From Methylosinus sp. Ce-a6 (lineage in GTDB: Bacteria > Pseudomonadota > Alphaproteobacteria > Rhizobiales > Beijerinckiaceae), in NCBI RefSeq assembly GCF_009811655.1, contig NZ_BGJX01000009.1:1-64000 (forward strand): a DNA stretch of 64,000 nucleotides, given 5' to 3'. The notes beneath the pieces are model-generated. The model had not been told where the DNA came from. It saw only the letters and a program-made list of their open reading frames with translations, and did not search any database. Below, piece after piece: positions 26,685-36,826 of the stretch. Made by a program: the position numbers and the translations under genes. How positions within the stretch are numbered: position 1 is the stretch's first letter; the number at the start of each line of letters is the position of its first letter.

Positions 26685-28187
26685 ATGAACAAGCGCGAGA
26701 ATCGCAGCGAAATGGAGAGCGAGGCGTCGCCGATCTCCCGCGGCGCGACGGTGCTGATCGTCGATGACGAAAAGCGCTCGCTCGAATCGCTGCGGCGCGT
26801 GCTCGGCGGCGAGTTTCAGATCGTCTGCGCCGCCAGCGCGGCCGAAGCCGAGGCCGTGCTCGCCGGCGATCTCGTGCAGGTGATCCTCTGCGATCAGCGC
26901 ATGCCGGGCGAGAGCGGCGTCGAATTTTTGACGCGCGTGCGCGAGCATTGGCCGGAGCCGGTGCGCATGATCATCTCCGGCTATACGGACGCCGAAGACA
27001 TCATCGCCGGCGTCAACGAGGCCGGCATCTTCCAATATGTGACCAAGCCCTGGGATCCGGACAGGCTCGTCCGATCGGTGCGCGAAGCGGCGCAGCTCTA
27101 TGCGTTCCAAAAGGACGGCGGGGCCGCGCCGCCGCTCGAAGCCAAGCCTTCGCACGAGAGATTGCAGCGTCTCGCCGGCGACAGGCGTCGCGCGGAGCGG
27201 CGCATGTTCGAATTCGGCCGCATCGTTCATGCGCCGCAGAGCCCGATGCGCGCCGCCATCGCGCTCGCGCGGCGCGCGGCGGAATACGATATCTCCGTGC
27301 TCATCACCGGCGCCTCCGGCACCGGCAAGGAGCTGCTCGCGCGCGCGATCCACCATGGCTCGGCGCGCGGCGAGAAGACTTTCGTCGTGGAAAATTGCGG
27401 CGCCCTGCCGGATGAATTGCTCGAGAGCGAATTGTTCGGCTGCAAGAAAGGCGCTTTCACCGGCGCCTATCAGGATCGCGTCGGCCTGTTCGAGGTCGCC
27501 GACGGCGGCTCGATCTTTCTCGACGAGATCGGCGAAACCTCGCCGTCATTTCAAGTGAAGCTGCTGCGCGTGCTGCAGGAGGGCGAGATTCGCCCGCTCG
27601 GCGCGCAAAGGCCGCGACGCGTCGACGTGCGCGTCATCGCCGCCACGAACCGCAATATCGCCGCGGAGGTGGAGGCCGGGCGCTTTCGCCGCGATCTCTA
27701 CTACCGCCTCGCGGCTTTTCCTATCCATCTGCCGACGCTCGCCGAGCGGCGCTGCGATATCGCCATCATCGCCGCGCGCATATTGGTCAGCGTGAACCAG
27801 ACCTTCAATCGCCGCGTGCCCGGCTTCGAGCCGGAGACGCTGCGGCTGATGGAGCGTTATTCTTGGCCCGGCAATGTGCGCGAGCTGCATAATGAAATTC
27901 AGCGAATGATCGTGCTGAGCGACGGCGACGCCAATCTTGCGCCGGAGCTTCTTTCCCCGGCGATCGTCGATCATGGCCGCGCTGCGACGACGGGCGGAGA
28001 GCCGCAGGGCCGTTTCACGCTGAAGGAGCGCGTCGAAATGCTGGAATGCGCGCTCATCAAGGAATCGCTCGAGCGCAATGGCCGCAACATCAGCCATGTG
28101 GCCGACGAGCTCGGCCTGTCGCGCGTCGGATTGCGCAGCAAGATCGCCCGCTATGACATCTCCCGCGTCGTCGATGACGAAGCCTGA
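26685..28187 (+). CDS. hoxA: NtrC-type hydrogenase response regulator HoxA/HupR
   Basis: The protein has 500 residues: a receiver domain with the acceptor Asp70 (ILCDQRMPG), an AAA+ sigma-54 activation domain with Walker A (GASGTGKE) and the sigma-54-contacting GAFTGA, and a C-terminal Fis-type helix-turn-helix (NISHVADELGLSRVGLRSKI). HoxA/HupR proteins activate hupSLC in the non-phosphorylated state, and phosphorylation by the cognate kinase switches them off. The -24/-12 promoter before hupS is its expected target. The hupT start lies 14 bases inside this gene. Confidence 0.94.
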   Translation: MNKRENRSEMESEASPISRGATVLIVDDEKRSLESLRRVLGGEFQIVCAASAAEAEAVLAGDLVQVILCDQRMPGESGVEFLTRVREHWPEPVRMIISGYTDAEDIIAGVNEAGIFQYVTKPWDPDRLVRSVREAAQLYAFQKDGGAAPPLEAKPSHERLQRLAGDRRRAERRMFEFGRIVHAPQSPMRAAIALARRAAEYDISVLITGASGTGKELLARAIHHGSARGEKTFVVENCGALPDELLESELFGCKKGAFTGAYQDRVGLFEVADGGSIFLDEIGETSPSFQVKLLRVLQEGEIRPLGAQRPRRVDVRVIAATNRNIAAEVEAGRFRRDLYYRLAAFPIHLPTLAERRCDIAIIAARILVSVNQTFNRRVPGFEPETLRLMERYSWPGNVRELHNEIQRMIVLSDGDANLAPELLSPAIVDHGRAATTGGEPQGRFTLKERVEMLECALIKESLERNGRNISHVADELGLSRVGLRSKIARYDISRVVDDEA

Positions 28188-29544
28188 CACGAAATCCTAC
28201 GCCAAGCACGGCGATCTCATCGCCCTCGTCGCCGGCAAGGAGGAGATCGCGCTGTCGGAAGGCGGCGAGTCGGTTTGGCTCGAAGTCATCAAGAAAATGG
28301 ACGAGGTCTATGCCGATCTCATCGGCTATGAAGCCGATCTCGAGCGCAAGAACGGCGAGCTCGAGGCGGCGCGCAATTTCATTCAGAGCGTCATCGCCTC
28401 TGTCTCCGATGTGCTGATCGTCTGCGACGAGCGCGGCGCGATATTGCAGGTCAATCCCGCTTTCGAGGAGCTCGTCGGCCGCGGCGAGGCGGAGTTGAAA
28501 GGCGCCGCAGTCGCTGCATTGTTCGTCGAGGAGGACGAAGCGCGCGCCGCCGCGATCGTCGCCGGCCAGGCGCGCGAGCCGACCAGCGTCGAATCGCGCT
28601 TTCGCACGCGCAACGGCCCATCCGATCTCATGGCGATCAATTGCTCGCCCTTGTTCGATTCGGACGGGCGGCGCGCCGGCGCCGTTTTCACCGGCCGGCC
28701 GATCGGCGAATTGCGGCGCGCCTATGAGGCGCTGCATCGCGCTCATGTCGATCTGCAGCAGGCGCAGTCGCGCCTGGTCGAGCAGGAGAAGATGGCGAGC
28801 CTCGGCCGGCTCGTCGCCGGCGTCGCGCATGAGCTCAACAATCCGATCAGCTTCGTCTATGGCAATATTCATACGCTCGACCGCTATCGCCGGACGATCG
28901 CCGCCTATCTCGCGGCCATCCATACGGGCGCGAGCGTCAAGGAGCGGGAGAAGCTTCGCCGCACGAGCGGCATAGACGCCATTCTCGCCGACCTCGAGCC
29001 CTTGATCGACGGCACGCTGGAAGGCGCGGTGCGCATCAGCGAGATCGTGAAAAATCTGCGGCGGCTCTCCTTCAGCACCAAGGCGCCGCGCGAGGCCGTG
29101 TCGCTGTCGAAGGTCGTCGAGACCGCCGCCCAATGGGCCTCGCGCAGCAAGAAGGCCAAGGCGCGCATCGTCACCGATCTCGAGCCCGAGCTCTACGCCT
29201 CCGGCCAAAGCGGTCAGATCCATTCGGTGCTGGTCAATCTCATCGACAATGCGCTCGACGCCGTGTGCGAGGCGGAGCGGCCGCTCGTCAAGATCACCAC
29301 GCGCGGCGAGAGCGATGCGGCGATCGTCACAGTGGAGGACAATGGCAAGGGCGTTCCGGAAGCGTTGCGCAGCCGGATTTTCGAGCCCTTCTTCACCACC
29401 AAGGCGGTCGGAGAAGGCACGGGGCTCGGATTATGGATCAGCTATTCGATCGCCCATGAGCATGGCGGATCGATCGAATATGACGCGCCGCCCGAGGGCG
29501 GCGCGCGCTTCACGCTTCGACTGCCGCGCGCGGCGGCAGGCTGA
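28174..29544 (+). CDS. hupT: Hydrogenase sensor histidine kinase HupT/HoxJ
   Basis: The 456-residue protein has no membrane segments, as expected for a soluble kinase. It carries an N-terminal helical part, a PAS domain (about 65-185), the H-box with His219 ([12 protein letters not shown]), a long helical insert and an ATPase domain ([32 protein letters not shown]). In characterised systems it phosphorylates HoxA/HupR without H2 and is inhibited when HupUV binds H2. It overlaps hoxA, so the pair is co-translated. Its stop lies six bases from the stop of the convergent RND pump gene. Confidence 0.94.
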   Translation: MTKPDTKSYAKHGDLIALVAGKEEIALSEGGESVWLEVIKKMDEVYADLIGYEADLERKNGELEAARNFIQSVIASVSDVLIVCDERGAILQVNPAFEELVGRGEAELKGAAVAALFVEEDEARAAAIVAGQAREPTSVESRFRTRNGPSDLMAINCSPLFDSDGRRAGAVFTGRPIGELRRAYEALHRAHVDLQQAQSRLVEQEKMASLGRLVAGVAHELNNPISFVYGNIHTLDRYRRTIAAYLAAIHTGASVKEREKLRRTSGIDAILADLEPLIDGTLEGAVRISEIVKNLRRLSFSTKAPREAVSLSKVVETAAQWASRSKKAKARIVTDLEPELYASGQSGQIHSVLVNLIDNALDAVCEAERPLVKITTRGESDAAIVTVEDNGKGVPEALRSRIFEPFFTTKAVGEGTGLGLWISYSIAHEHGGSIEYDAPPEGGARFTLRLPRAAAG

Positions 29545-29550
29545 GCGCCT

Positions 29551-32500
29551 TTACGAAACGGCGCGGATCGGCTTCACCTCATGTTCGCTCGAGCTCACCG
29601 CCGCGGCGGCGGCGCGTCGCTGCGAATGATCGGCGGCGAGGACGAGATAAACCGCCGGCAGCACGAAGAGCGTGAACAGCGTGCCGATGGCGAGGCCCGA
29701 GGCGATCACGAGGCCCATATTGTAGCGCGAGGCCGCGCCGGCGCCGCTCGCCATGATGAGCGGCAGAACGCCGAGCACCATCGCCGCCGTCGTCATCAGG
29801 ATCGGCCGCAGGCGGATCGAGGTCGCTTCCAATATCGCCTCATATTTCGTCTTGCCGGCATGCTGCTGCTCATTGGCGAATTCGACGATGAGAATGCCGT
29901 GCTTGCTGATGAGGCCCATCAGCGTCACCAGGCCGACCTGCGTGTAGATGTTGATGCTCGCGCCGCCGAAGCCGAGCATGATGAAGACGAGCGCGCCGGC
30001 GATCGACATGGGCACGGAGACGAGGATGATGAGCGGATCGCGGAAGCTCTCGAATTGCGCCGCGAGCGCCAGAAAGATGATGATGAGCGCGAAGCCGAAG
30101 GTCGCCGCAAAGCCGCTCGACTCCTGCACGAATTGCCGCGAGGAGCCCGCATAGTCGATCGTATAGGCCGGCGGCAGCACCTGCGTCGCGACCTCCTTCA
30201 AGGTTTCGAGCGCCTCGCCGGCGATAACGCCCGGCGCGGCGACGCCGGAAATGGTGAAGGAGTTGATCTGCTGGAAATGATTGAGCGACTCCGGCACGAC
30301 CATGGTCTGGAACTTCGCCACCGTCGACAACGGAACGGAAGAGCCGTCCGCCGTCTTGATGTAGTAGTTCAAGATCTGATCCGGGTTGAGCCGGAACTGC
30401 TGCGCGATCTGCGGTATGACCTTGTACGAGCGTCCGTCGAGGCCGAAATATTGCGTATAGCCGCCGCTCAGCGCCGTGGTGAGCGCGCCGCCGACGTCGA
30501 TCATTCGAAGACCGAGCTGCGCCGTCTTCTCGCGATCGATGACGAGCGACATCTGCGGCTGGTCGATCTTCAGATCGGTGTCGAGAAACATGAATTTGCC
30601 TGTCGCCAGCGCCTTGGACAGGAACTCGCGCGAAATATCGTTCATCTTCTCGAAAGTGTCGGTGCTCTGCACGACGAATTGAATCGGCAGACCGTCCGAA
30701 CCGGGGAGCGGCTGCGGCTGGAAGGTGACGAGACGCTGTCCCGGCACGGCGACCGCGAGCTCCTGCTGCAACGTCTGCTGCATCTGCTCGGCGGTGATCT
30801 TGCGCTTGTCGGCCGAGGTGAGGACGACGCCACCGAAAATCAGCCCCGGCGTGACGATCTGGAAGGAGCTCGTCATCTCGGGATGCTTGGCGAAGGTCTT
30901 GTAGACCTGATCGCCATAGAACAGCTTCTGCTGCAGGGAGGCGTTGGGCGCGGAGGTCGATTGCGCGAAGACGACGCCCTGATCCTCATTGGGCGCGAGC
31001 TCGTTCTTCGAGTTGGAATAGAGCCAGTAGATGCTCACGAGCACGAGGCCGCCGAAAACCAGCGTCACCGGCACGAATCTCAGCGAGCGCGCGAGCAGAG
31101 CGTGATAGCGATCCCTGACCCAATCCATTCTGGCGTCGATGAATTCGATGATTCGCGTCTCCAGAGTCTCATGGCCCGGCTGCGGCGCCTTCAGCACCAA
31201 GGCGCAGCTGACCGGCGAGAGAGTGAGCGCGATAATGGCCGAGACCGTCACCGAGCCTGCGAGAGTGAAGGCGAATTCGACGAATAGCGCGCCGGTGAGG
31301 CCGCCCTGGAAGCCGATCGGCACATAGACGGCGATCAGCACGATGGTCATCGCGATGATCGGACCGGCGAGCTCGCGCGCGGCCTGCAAAGCGGCGTCGA
31401 AGGGCTTCATTCCGTCGGCGAGGTGTCGATTGACATTCTCGACGACGATGATGGCGTCGTCGACGACGAGGCCGATCGCCAGAACCAGCGCGAGCAGCGT
31501 CAAGAGATTGATCGAGAAGCCGAGCGCCAGGAGAACGGTGAAGGCGCCGACGAGCGAGAGCGGTATCGCCACGATCGGAATCACCACCGCGCGCCAGGAG
31601 CCGAGGAAGACGAACACGACGCCGGTGACGATGAGAATGGCCTCGATCAGCGTGTGGATCACCTCGTCGATCGAGCTGTTCACGAAATCGGTCGTGTCAT
31701 AGACGATCTCGCTGTTCAACCCCTGCGGCAGCGATTTGAGAATGTCCGGATAGACCTCCTTGACGCCTTTGACGACGTCGAGGAGATTGGCGTTGGGCGC
31801 GACGAGAATGCCGATATAGACCGCCTTCTTGCCGTTGAACGCCACCGAGGATTCATAATCCTCGGAGCCGAGCGTCACATTGGCGACGTCGCGCAGCTTC
31901 ACATTGGCGCCGTTCGCCTGCTTGACGACGAGATTGCGGAACTCCTCGAGCGAGTGCAGCGAGGTCGCGGCGGTGAGCGTCACCTGCACCATCTGACCCT
32001 TGGTCGAGCCGAGGCCGGCGATATAGTCGTTGCCCTGCAGCGAGGCGGCGAGCTCGCTCGCGGTGAGGCCATAGGCGGCGAGCTTGACCGGGTCGAGCCA
32101 CGCCCTCAGAGCGAAGGTCTTGCCGCCGATGAGCTCGGCCGTCTGCACGCCGGGCACAGATTGCAGACGCGGCTGCACGACGCGGATCAGATAGTCGGTG
32201 ACCTGGCTCGGCGTCAGAATATCGCTATTGAAGCCGATATACATGGCGTCGGTCGTCTGGCCGATCTTCACCGTGATGATCGGCCGCTGCACGGCCGCCG
32301 GCAGCTGATTGAGCACCGAATCGATCTTGGTGCTGATCTCGGTCAGCGCCTTGCCGGAATCGTAATTGAGCCGCAGATGCGCGGTGATCGTGCTGGTTCC
32401 GACTTGGCTCGTCGAAGAAAGATAGTCGATGCCGTTCGCCTGCGCGATGGCGTTCTCGAGCGGCGTGGTGACGAAGCCGGCGACGGTCGCGGGATCGGCG

Positions 32501-32658
32501 CCGAAATAGGAGGTCGTCACCGTGACCACCGCATTCTGCGTGCGCGGATATTGCAGCGTCGGCAGAGTGAAGAGAGAGCGCAGGCCCAGCACGAGAATCA
32601 GCAGGCTCACCACCGAGGCGAGCACGGGGCGACGCACGAATATGTCGGTGAAGCGCAT
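29551..32658 (-). CDS. RND efflux pump inner-membrane subunit
   Basis: The protein has 1035 residues, beginning MRFTDIFVRRPVLASVVSLL as in AcrB/MexB-type HAE-1 pumps, with two large periplasmic loops and twelve predicted helices. The helix-4 proton-relay motif GLVVDDAIIVVENVNRH has the Asp pair. It exports hydrophobic or amphiphilic compounds using the proton gradient. It is last in an operon with the adaptor and outer-membrane channel genes. Substrate unknown. Confidence 0.95.
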   Translation of the reverse strand: MRFTDIFVRRPVLASVVSLLILVLGLRSLFTLPTLQYPRTQNAVVTVTTSYFGADPATVAGFVTTPLENAIAQANGIDYLSSTSQVGTSTITAHLRLNYDSGKALTEISTKIDSVLNQLPAAVQRPIITVKIGQTTDAMYIGFNSDILTPSQVTDYLIRVVQPRLQSVPGVQTAELIGGKTFALRAWLDPVKLAAYGLTASELAASLQGNDYIAGLGSTKGQMVQVTLTAATSLHSLEEFRNLVVKQANGANVKLRDVANVTLGSEDYESSVAFNGKKAVYIGILVAPNANLLDVVKGVKEVYPDILKSLPQGLNSEIVYDTTDFVNSSIDEVIHTLIEAILIVTGVVFVFLGSWRAVVIPIVAIPLSLVGAFTVLLALGFSINLLTLLALVLAIGLVVDDAIIVVENVNRHLADGMKPFDAALQAARELAGPIIAMTIVLIAVYVPIGFQGGLTGALFVEFAFTLAGSVTVSAIIALTLSPVSCALVLKAPQPGHETLETRIIEFIDARMDWVRDRYHALLARSLRFVPVTLVFGGLVLVSIYWLYSNSKNELAPNEDQGVVFAQSTSAPNASLQQKLFYGDQVYKTFAKHPEMTSSFQIVTPGLIFGGVVLTSADKRKITAEQMQQTLQQELAVAVPGQRLVTFQPQPLPGSDGLPIQFVVQSTDTFEKMNDISREFLSKALATGKFMFLDTDLKIDQPQMSLVIDREKTAQLGLRMIDVGGALTTALSGGYTQYFGLDGRSYKVIPQIAQQFRLNPDQILNYYIKTADGSSVPLSTVAKFQTMVVPESLNHFQQINSFTISGVAAPGVIAGEALETLKEVATQVLPPAYTIDYAGSSRQFVQESSGFAATFGFALIIIFLALAAQFESFRDPLIILVSVPMSIAGALVFIMLGFGGASINIYTQVGLVTLMGLISKHGILIVEFANEQQHAGKTKYEAILEATSIRLRPILMTTAAMVLGVLPLIMASGAGAASRYNMGLVIASGLAIGTLFTLFVLPAVYLVLAADHSQRRAAAAAVSSSEHEVKPIRAVS

Positions 32659-32674
32659 TTTGCGTCGTCTCCCT

Positions 32675-33853
32675 TCACTGATCCACGGGCTTGGGATCGG
32701 CGTCGACCGGCGGTTGCGACGTCTCGGAAATATGCAGCGGCGAGCCGTTTCTGAGCTTCACCTGTCCGGCCGTGACGACAGTCGCGCCTTCCGTCACGCC
32801 CTCGAGCACCGCGACCTCGTCGCCGCGCGTCGCGCCGAGACGCACGAAAGTCTGCTGCGCCGAAAGGGCGGCGCCTTTGTCTCCCGTGGCTCCGCTCTTC
32901 TGCACGAGGAACACGGAGTTGCCGAAAGGCGCATAGACGATCGCCGTCTGCGGCAAGGTGATCAGGCGCTCGGCCTTGCCGGTCACGATGTCGATCGAAG
33001 CGAACATTCCGGGCGTCAGCTTGTGATCGGCGTTGGCGAGGCTCGCGCGCACCTGCACGTTACGGCTCGCCTGGTCGACCTTGGAGTTGATCGCGACGAT
33101 CTTCCCGGTGAAAGTCTTGCCCGGAAAGGCGTCGACGGTCGCGTCGATCGGCTGGCCGACCTCTGTGCCGTTCAGCGCCTGCTGCGGCAAAGTGAAATCG
33201 AGATAGATCGGATCGAGCGCCTGCAGCGTCACGATGACGGAGCCGGCGCCGATATATTGGCCGAGATCGACGGCGCGAATGCCGAGCCGCCCCGCGAAAG
33301 GCGCGCGCAGAGTTTTCTGCGCGATCACCGCCTCCTGCTGCGCGACCTCCGCCTCCGCGCTCTTCAGATTGGCGAGATCGGTGTCGACCGTCGCCTGGCT
33401 CGCGGCGTGAATCTTCAATTGCGCCTGATCGCGGCGCAGATTTATGCCGGCGAGCTCGGCCGCAGCTTTTTGCGACGCCAGCTTGGCGAGATCGGTGTCC
33501 TTGCGCAATTCGAGCAGCAGCTGGCCTTCCGCTGCCTCCTCGCCCGATTGAAAGTGGATCTTCTCGACGATTCCGGGCGCCTCGAGCGAGAGGTCGGCGC
33601 CATTGACCGCGCGGAAGGAGCCGACGGCGGTGAGCTTGGGCCGCCAGTCCTGAAAGGCGGCCGTCGTCGCCGACACCGTCTGCGGCGGATTGGCCATTCC
33701 AGCGAGGAACTGCTTGATCATCATGTTGCGGAAGGCGTTGAAGCCGTAAAGTCCGCCGAAGACGAGCGCGACGATCGCGAGCATGATCGCCATCGGCTTC
33801 GCCATGGGTCCGAAACGATCCTGCAGCAGCGTTCTAGCGACCATTTTGAGCAT
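32675..33853 (-). CDS. RND efflux periplasmic adaptor (membrane fusion protein)
   Basis: The 392-residue protein has an N-terminal membrane anchor (MAIMLAIVALVFGGLYGFNAF), a biotinyl-lipoyl-like domain (GIVEKIHFQSGEEAAEGQLLLEL), an alpha-hairpin and beta-barrel regions. It bridges the inner-membrane pump and the outer-membrane channel. The start overlaps the channel gene by 20 bases, and the pump gene begins 16 bases after its stop. Confidence 0.94.
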   Translation of the reverse strand: MLKMVARTLLQDRFGPMAKPMAIMLAIVALVFGGLYGFNAFRNMMIKQFLAGMANPPQTVSATTAAFQDWRPKLTAVGSFRAVNGADLSLEAPGIVEKIHFQSGEEAAEGQLLLELRKDTDLAKLASQKAAAELAGINLRRDQAQLKIHAASQATVDTDLANLKSAEAEVAQQEAVIAQKTLRAPFAGRLGIRAVDLGQYIGAGSVIVTLQALDPIYLDFTLPQQALNGTEVGQPIDATVDAFPGKTFTGKIVAINSKVDQASRNVQVRASLANADHKLTPGMFASIDIVTGKAERLITLPQTAIVYAPFGNSVFLVQKSGATGDKGAALSAQQTFVRLGATRGDEVAVLEGVTEGATVVTAGQVKLRNGSPLHISETSQPPVDADPKPVDQ

Positions 33854-35483
33854 CCTCCGCCTGGGCTCTGATCGCCGCGGCGATCGGCGATGTGGCGATG
33901 ATATCCGTTGGCCTGGCCTGCGAGGCCGGCGTCTCGTCGATGCGGTTCCACCAGCCGCCGCCGAGCGATTGCAGCAGCGCCGCCGTATCGGCGAAGCGGG
34001 CCGCCTGCGCCCTCACGCGGGCGAGACGCGCGTTGAGCAGCGTCTGCTCGGCGTTGAGCACGATCGAATAGGTGGTCGAGCCGGCGTGATATTGCGCGCG
34101 CGCGATCTCGAGGCTCTCGGCCGCCGCCTTTTCCGCGGCCACTTGCGCGCGCAAGGTTCCGGCGTCGTGCTTCACCGCCTGCAGTGAGTCGGCGACATTC
34201 TGGAAGGCGGAGATGACAGTGGAGCGATATTGCGCCGCCGCCTGATCGAAGGCCGCGACCTTGGCCTCGCGCGTGTGGAACAGCGAACCTGAGTCGAAGG
34301 CCTTGGCCGAGGCCTGCGCGGCGAGCGTGTAGACCATCGTCTGCGGCGAGAACAAGGTCGTGAAATTCATCGCCTGCGCGCCGCCCGTGGCGCCGAGCGA
34401 GAATTGCGGCAGCATATTCGCCGTGGCGACGCCGATCTCCGCGCTCGCCTGATGCAGCTGATTCTCGGCGGCGAGAATGTCGGGCCGCTGGCGAACCAGT
34501 GTCGAGGGCAGGCTGACCGGCAATTCGCCGGGCAGGCGCAGGCCGGCGAGATCGACAGCCTCGCCTTTGTCGGCGTTGGGGAAGCGGCCGAGATAGGCCA
34601 TCAGCAGATTGCGCGTCTGCGCGCGCGCCTTTTCGAGCGGCGGCAGGGTCGCCTGCGCCTGCGCGAGTTGCGCGCGCTCGGAGAGCACGTCGGCCTGACT
34701 GACGGCGCCGAGCTCGAAACGCTTCTCGAGCAGATCGAGCTGCTGTCGATAGGCGGCGATGAGATCGCGCGTCACCTTGATCTGCGCGGCGTAGGAAGCG
34801 TCGGCGATCGCCGCGGTGACGACATTGGCCGTCAGCGCCAGATAGGTGGCCTCGAGCTGGAATCGCCTTTGCTCGGCGGCGGCCGTGTCGCTCTCTAAAG
34901 TGCGCCAGGACTTCCCGAAGACGTCCGGCGCGAAGGACACGGAGACATTGGCGTTGTGCAGGCCATAGACGAAGCTCGATGTGGAGCTCGACGAAGAGGA
35001 CGAGCTCGACGAGGCGAGACCGCCGAATTGCGCGGTCGTCACCTGCTGCCGCGTATACCCGTCGCCGAGCGTCGCCTGCGGCAGGAAGGTCGCGGCGTTC
35101 GCCTCGATCATCTCCCGCGCCTGGCGCAGCGCCGCCTCCGCGGCGGCTATGTCGGGGTGATTCGCCACGGCTTCCATGACCAACGCCGAGAGCTGCCTGG
35201 AGCGGAACAGCTTCCACCATTCGCCGGGCACGTCCCGGCCATGGACGAATCGCTGCCTTGCGCCGCCTGCGACCGTCGCAGATTCGGTCGAGGCGCCGAT
35301 CTTGCCATAGCTGGCTCCGTCGGGCGGCGGCGGCGGGACGAAATCCGGCCCGACCGCGCAAGCGGAAAGGGTCAAGGCGGCGAGTGCGGCTGCGCCATGC
35401 CGAGCACGCCTTGCACGCCGCGCACGCCGCTGAAAAAGCGGAGTTTTCGGTTGTGGGACACAAGTTCGTGAAAATATCCGCAT
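33834..35483 (-). CDS. NodT-family outer-membrane efflux lipoprotein
   Basis: The 549-residue product has a very basic N-terminus and lipobox LSAC (Cys42), so it should be lipid-anchored. It contains two outer-membrane efflux protein repeats of the TolC/NodT fold. An unusual run of about ten Ser residues, then Thr-Ser-Ser, lies in the periplasmic region near residues 160-172 (encoded around 34975-35020). It is the first gene of the operon and lies directly downstream of two TetR-type operators. Confidence 0.92.
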   Translation of the reverse strand: MRIFSRTCVPQPKTPLFQRRARRARRARHGAAALAALTLSACAVGPDFVPPPPPDGASYGKIGASTESATVAGGARQRFVHGRDVPGEWWKLFRSRQLSALVMEAVANHPDIAAAEAALRQAREMIEANAATFLPQATLGDGYTRQQVTTAQFGGLASSSSSSSSSSTSSFVYGLHNANVSVSFAPDVFGKSWRTLESDTAAAEQRRFQLEATYLALTANVVTAAIADASYAAQIKVTRDLIAAYRQQLDLLEKRFELGAVSQADVLSERAQLAQAQATLPPLEKARAQTRNLLMAYLGRFPNADKGEAVDLAGLRLPGELPVSLPSTLVRQRPDILAAENQLHQASAEIGVATANMLPQFSLGATGGAQAMNFTTLFSPQTMVYTLAAQASAKAFDSGSLFHTREAKVAAFDQAAAQYRSTVISAFQNVADSLQAVKHDAGTLRAQVAAEKAAAESLEIARAQYHAGSTTYSIVLNAEQTLLNARLARVRAQAARFADTAALLQSLGGGWWNRIDETPASQARPTDIIATSPIAAAIRAQAEDAQNGR

Positions 35484-35494
35484 GGTCCTCTCGA

Positions 35495-35513
35495 AAACTG
35501 AACCGTTCAGTTT
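35495..35513. promoter_or_regulatory. TetR-type operator 1
   Basis: AAACTGAACCGTTCAGTTT is a perfect palindrome around a central base at 35504; the match extends one base further on each side. It lies between the efflux operon start (35483) and the TetR gene. Confidence 0.85.
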
Positions 35514-35546
35514 TAATATTAACGCAGAGGCCGAGTGTCAATGCTG

Positions 35547-35565
35547 AAACTGAACGGTTCAGTTT
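35547..35565. promoter_or_regulatory. TetR-type operator 2
   Basis: AAACTGAACGGTTCAGTTT repeats operator 1 with only the central base inverted. Its centre is 52 bp away (about five helical turns), so two dimers would bind the same DNA face. Confidence 0.85.
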
Positions 35566-35647
35566 TTCCATGCGGATGAAATTGGGATAGGAAGGCGGGA
35601 ACGCCGGCGGGCGGAAGGAGCATGATGATGGGGGTGGACCGATCGAT

Positions 35648-36301
35648 ATGACCGGAGGAGCGGAATCGACCACGACGGAGCCGGCCGCGGAGCATGTCCC
35701 GAGCCGAAAGGAATGTCAGATTCTCTCGGCGGCGCGGACGCAGTTTCTCGAACAGGGCTTCGCCGACACGTCCATGGACGCCATCGCGCGCGCGGCGGGC
35801 GTCTCCAAAGCGACGCTCTACGCCTATTTCCCCAGCAAGGAGACGTTGTTTCGCAATCTCATCGAGATCGAATGCAGCGAGAAATGCACCGACGTTCCCT
35901 CACCCGCGTTCGACGCGGGCATCGCCGCTGCGCTGCGCGAGCTCTGCGGACATTTCGTCGCGCGTTTTCTCACGAAGGAATCGGCCGCCTTTTTCCAGGC
36001 GGTGTCGAGCGAGCGCTGGCGCTTTCCCGAGCTCTGCCATCTCTATTTCAACAGCGGAAAGCAGAAGGTCCTCGATCTCGTCGCCGGCTATCTCGACGAG
36101 GCGAAAGCAAGAGAGCTGCTCGATTTCGACGACGCCCAAATGGCGGCGGAGCAATTGCTGCATCTCACCGTCTCTGATTTGCCCATGCGCGTCGCGCTGG
36201 GTCTCGAGCTGCGCAGCGAGGCGGAATATCGGCGCGTGATGGAGGCCGGTCTCGCGGTGTTTTTGAAGGCCTATGGGACGTCCGTCCGAGGCGGGGCGTA
36301 G
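35648..36301 (+). CDS. TetR-family repressor of the RND operon
   Basis: The 217-residue protein has an N-terminal helix-turn-helix, FADTSMDAIARAAGVSKATLYAYFPSKETLF, followed by an all-helical ligand domain of the AefR/AcrR type. It is transcribed away from the efflux operon across two identical palindromes, the classic autoregulated repressor arrangement. The inducer is unknown, probably a pump substrate. Confidence 0.92.
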   Translation: MTGGAESTTTEPAAEHVPSRKECQILSAARTQFLEQGFADTSMDAIARAAGVSKATLYAYFPSKETLFRNLIEIECSEKCTDVPSPAFDAGIAAALRELCGHFVARFLTKESAAFFQAVSSERWRFPELCHLYFNSGKQKVLDLVAGYLDEAKARELLDFDDAQMAAEQLLHLTVSDLPMRVALGLELRSEAEYRRVMEAGLAVFLKAYGTSVRGGA

Positions 36302-36318
36302 CGCCCCCGTAAGGGGCG
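36302..36318 (+). terminator. Hairpin after the tetR gene
   Basis: CGCCCC and GGGGCG form a stem around CGTAA directly after the stop codon. There is no strong T-run, so termination is plausible but unproven. Confidence 0.5.
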
Positions 36319-36344
36319 TTCCGCCGCCGGATGGCGAGAGTTGT

Positions 36345-36401
36345 TCGTTTTGACGCGTTTCCGACGCCGAACCAGCGTCCAATTCGGCTGGAAACGCTCT
36401 A
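36345..36401. repeat. Composite palindromic repeat part B, copy 4
   Basis: GACGCGTTTCCGACGCCGAA then CCAGCGTCCAATTCGGCTGG and AAACGCTCTAA match part B of copy 1, with a few changes. It lies between the convergent tetR and csp3 genes. Confidence 0.85.
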
Positions 36402-36800
36402 ATGCGCCGAACCCATGGCGCGACGGCAGGCGCTCTCGCATTCCTTGCAGACATCCGCGCAGATGCGACAGTGCTCGTGATGTTTCGCGTGCCGCCGACA
36501 TTCCTTCTCGCAAGCGCGACACATATCGACGCAAGCCTGCAGCACGGCGCGCAAGGCCGTCTCATCCGTCGCGCTGCGGCGCGACGCGATGGCGCCCGCG
36601 GCGAGGCATATGTCCGCGCAATCCAGGTCGAGCCTTATGCAACGGCGCAGATCCGCGACCTTCTCCTCCGCGAGGCAGGCGTCGGCGCAGGCCGCGCAGG
36701 CCTGGGCGCAATCGAAGCAGGCCGTGACGCAATCGACGAGCGCCGCATCGGCGCGACCTTGCGCCTGCGGATGACTGGCGATGATGGCTTCCACATGCAT
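36399..36800 (-). CDS. csp3: Cytosolic copper-storage protein Csp3-like
   Basis: ATG at 36800 follows GAGGAGG. The 133-residue protein has no signal peptide and contains 18 Cys, spaced mostly as CxxxC or CxxC along predicted helices ([19 protein letters not shown] near the start, [15 protein letters not shown] near the end). Both length and Cys number match Csp3 of Methylosinus trichosporium, a four-helix bundle that binds many Cu(I) ions inside its core. Annotation pipelines usually call it a four-helix bundle copper-binding protein (DUF326). It would store or buffer copper in the cytosol. The small DUF3008-like gene lies 26 bases upstream. Confidence 0.9.
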   Translation of the reverse strand: MHVEAIIASHPQAQGRADAALVDCVTACFDCAQACAACADACLAEEKVADLRRCIRLDLDCADICLAAGAIASRRSATDETALRAVLQACVDMCRACEKECRRHAKHHEHCRICADVCKECESACRRAMGSAH

Positions 36801-36826
36801 GAGGCGTCCTCCTCTATTTCTGTCGT

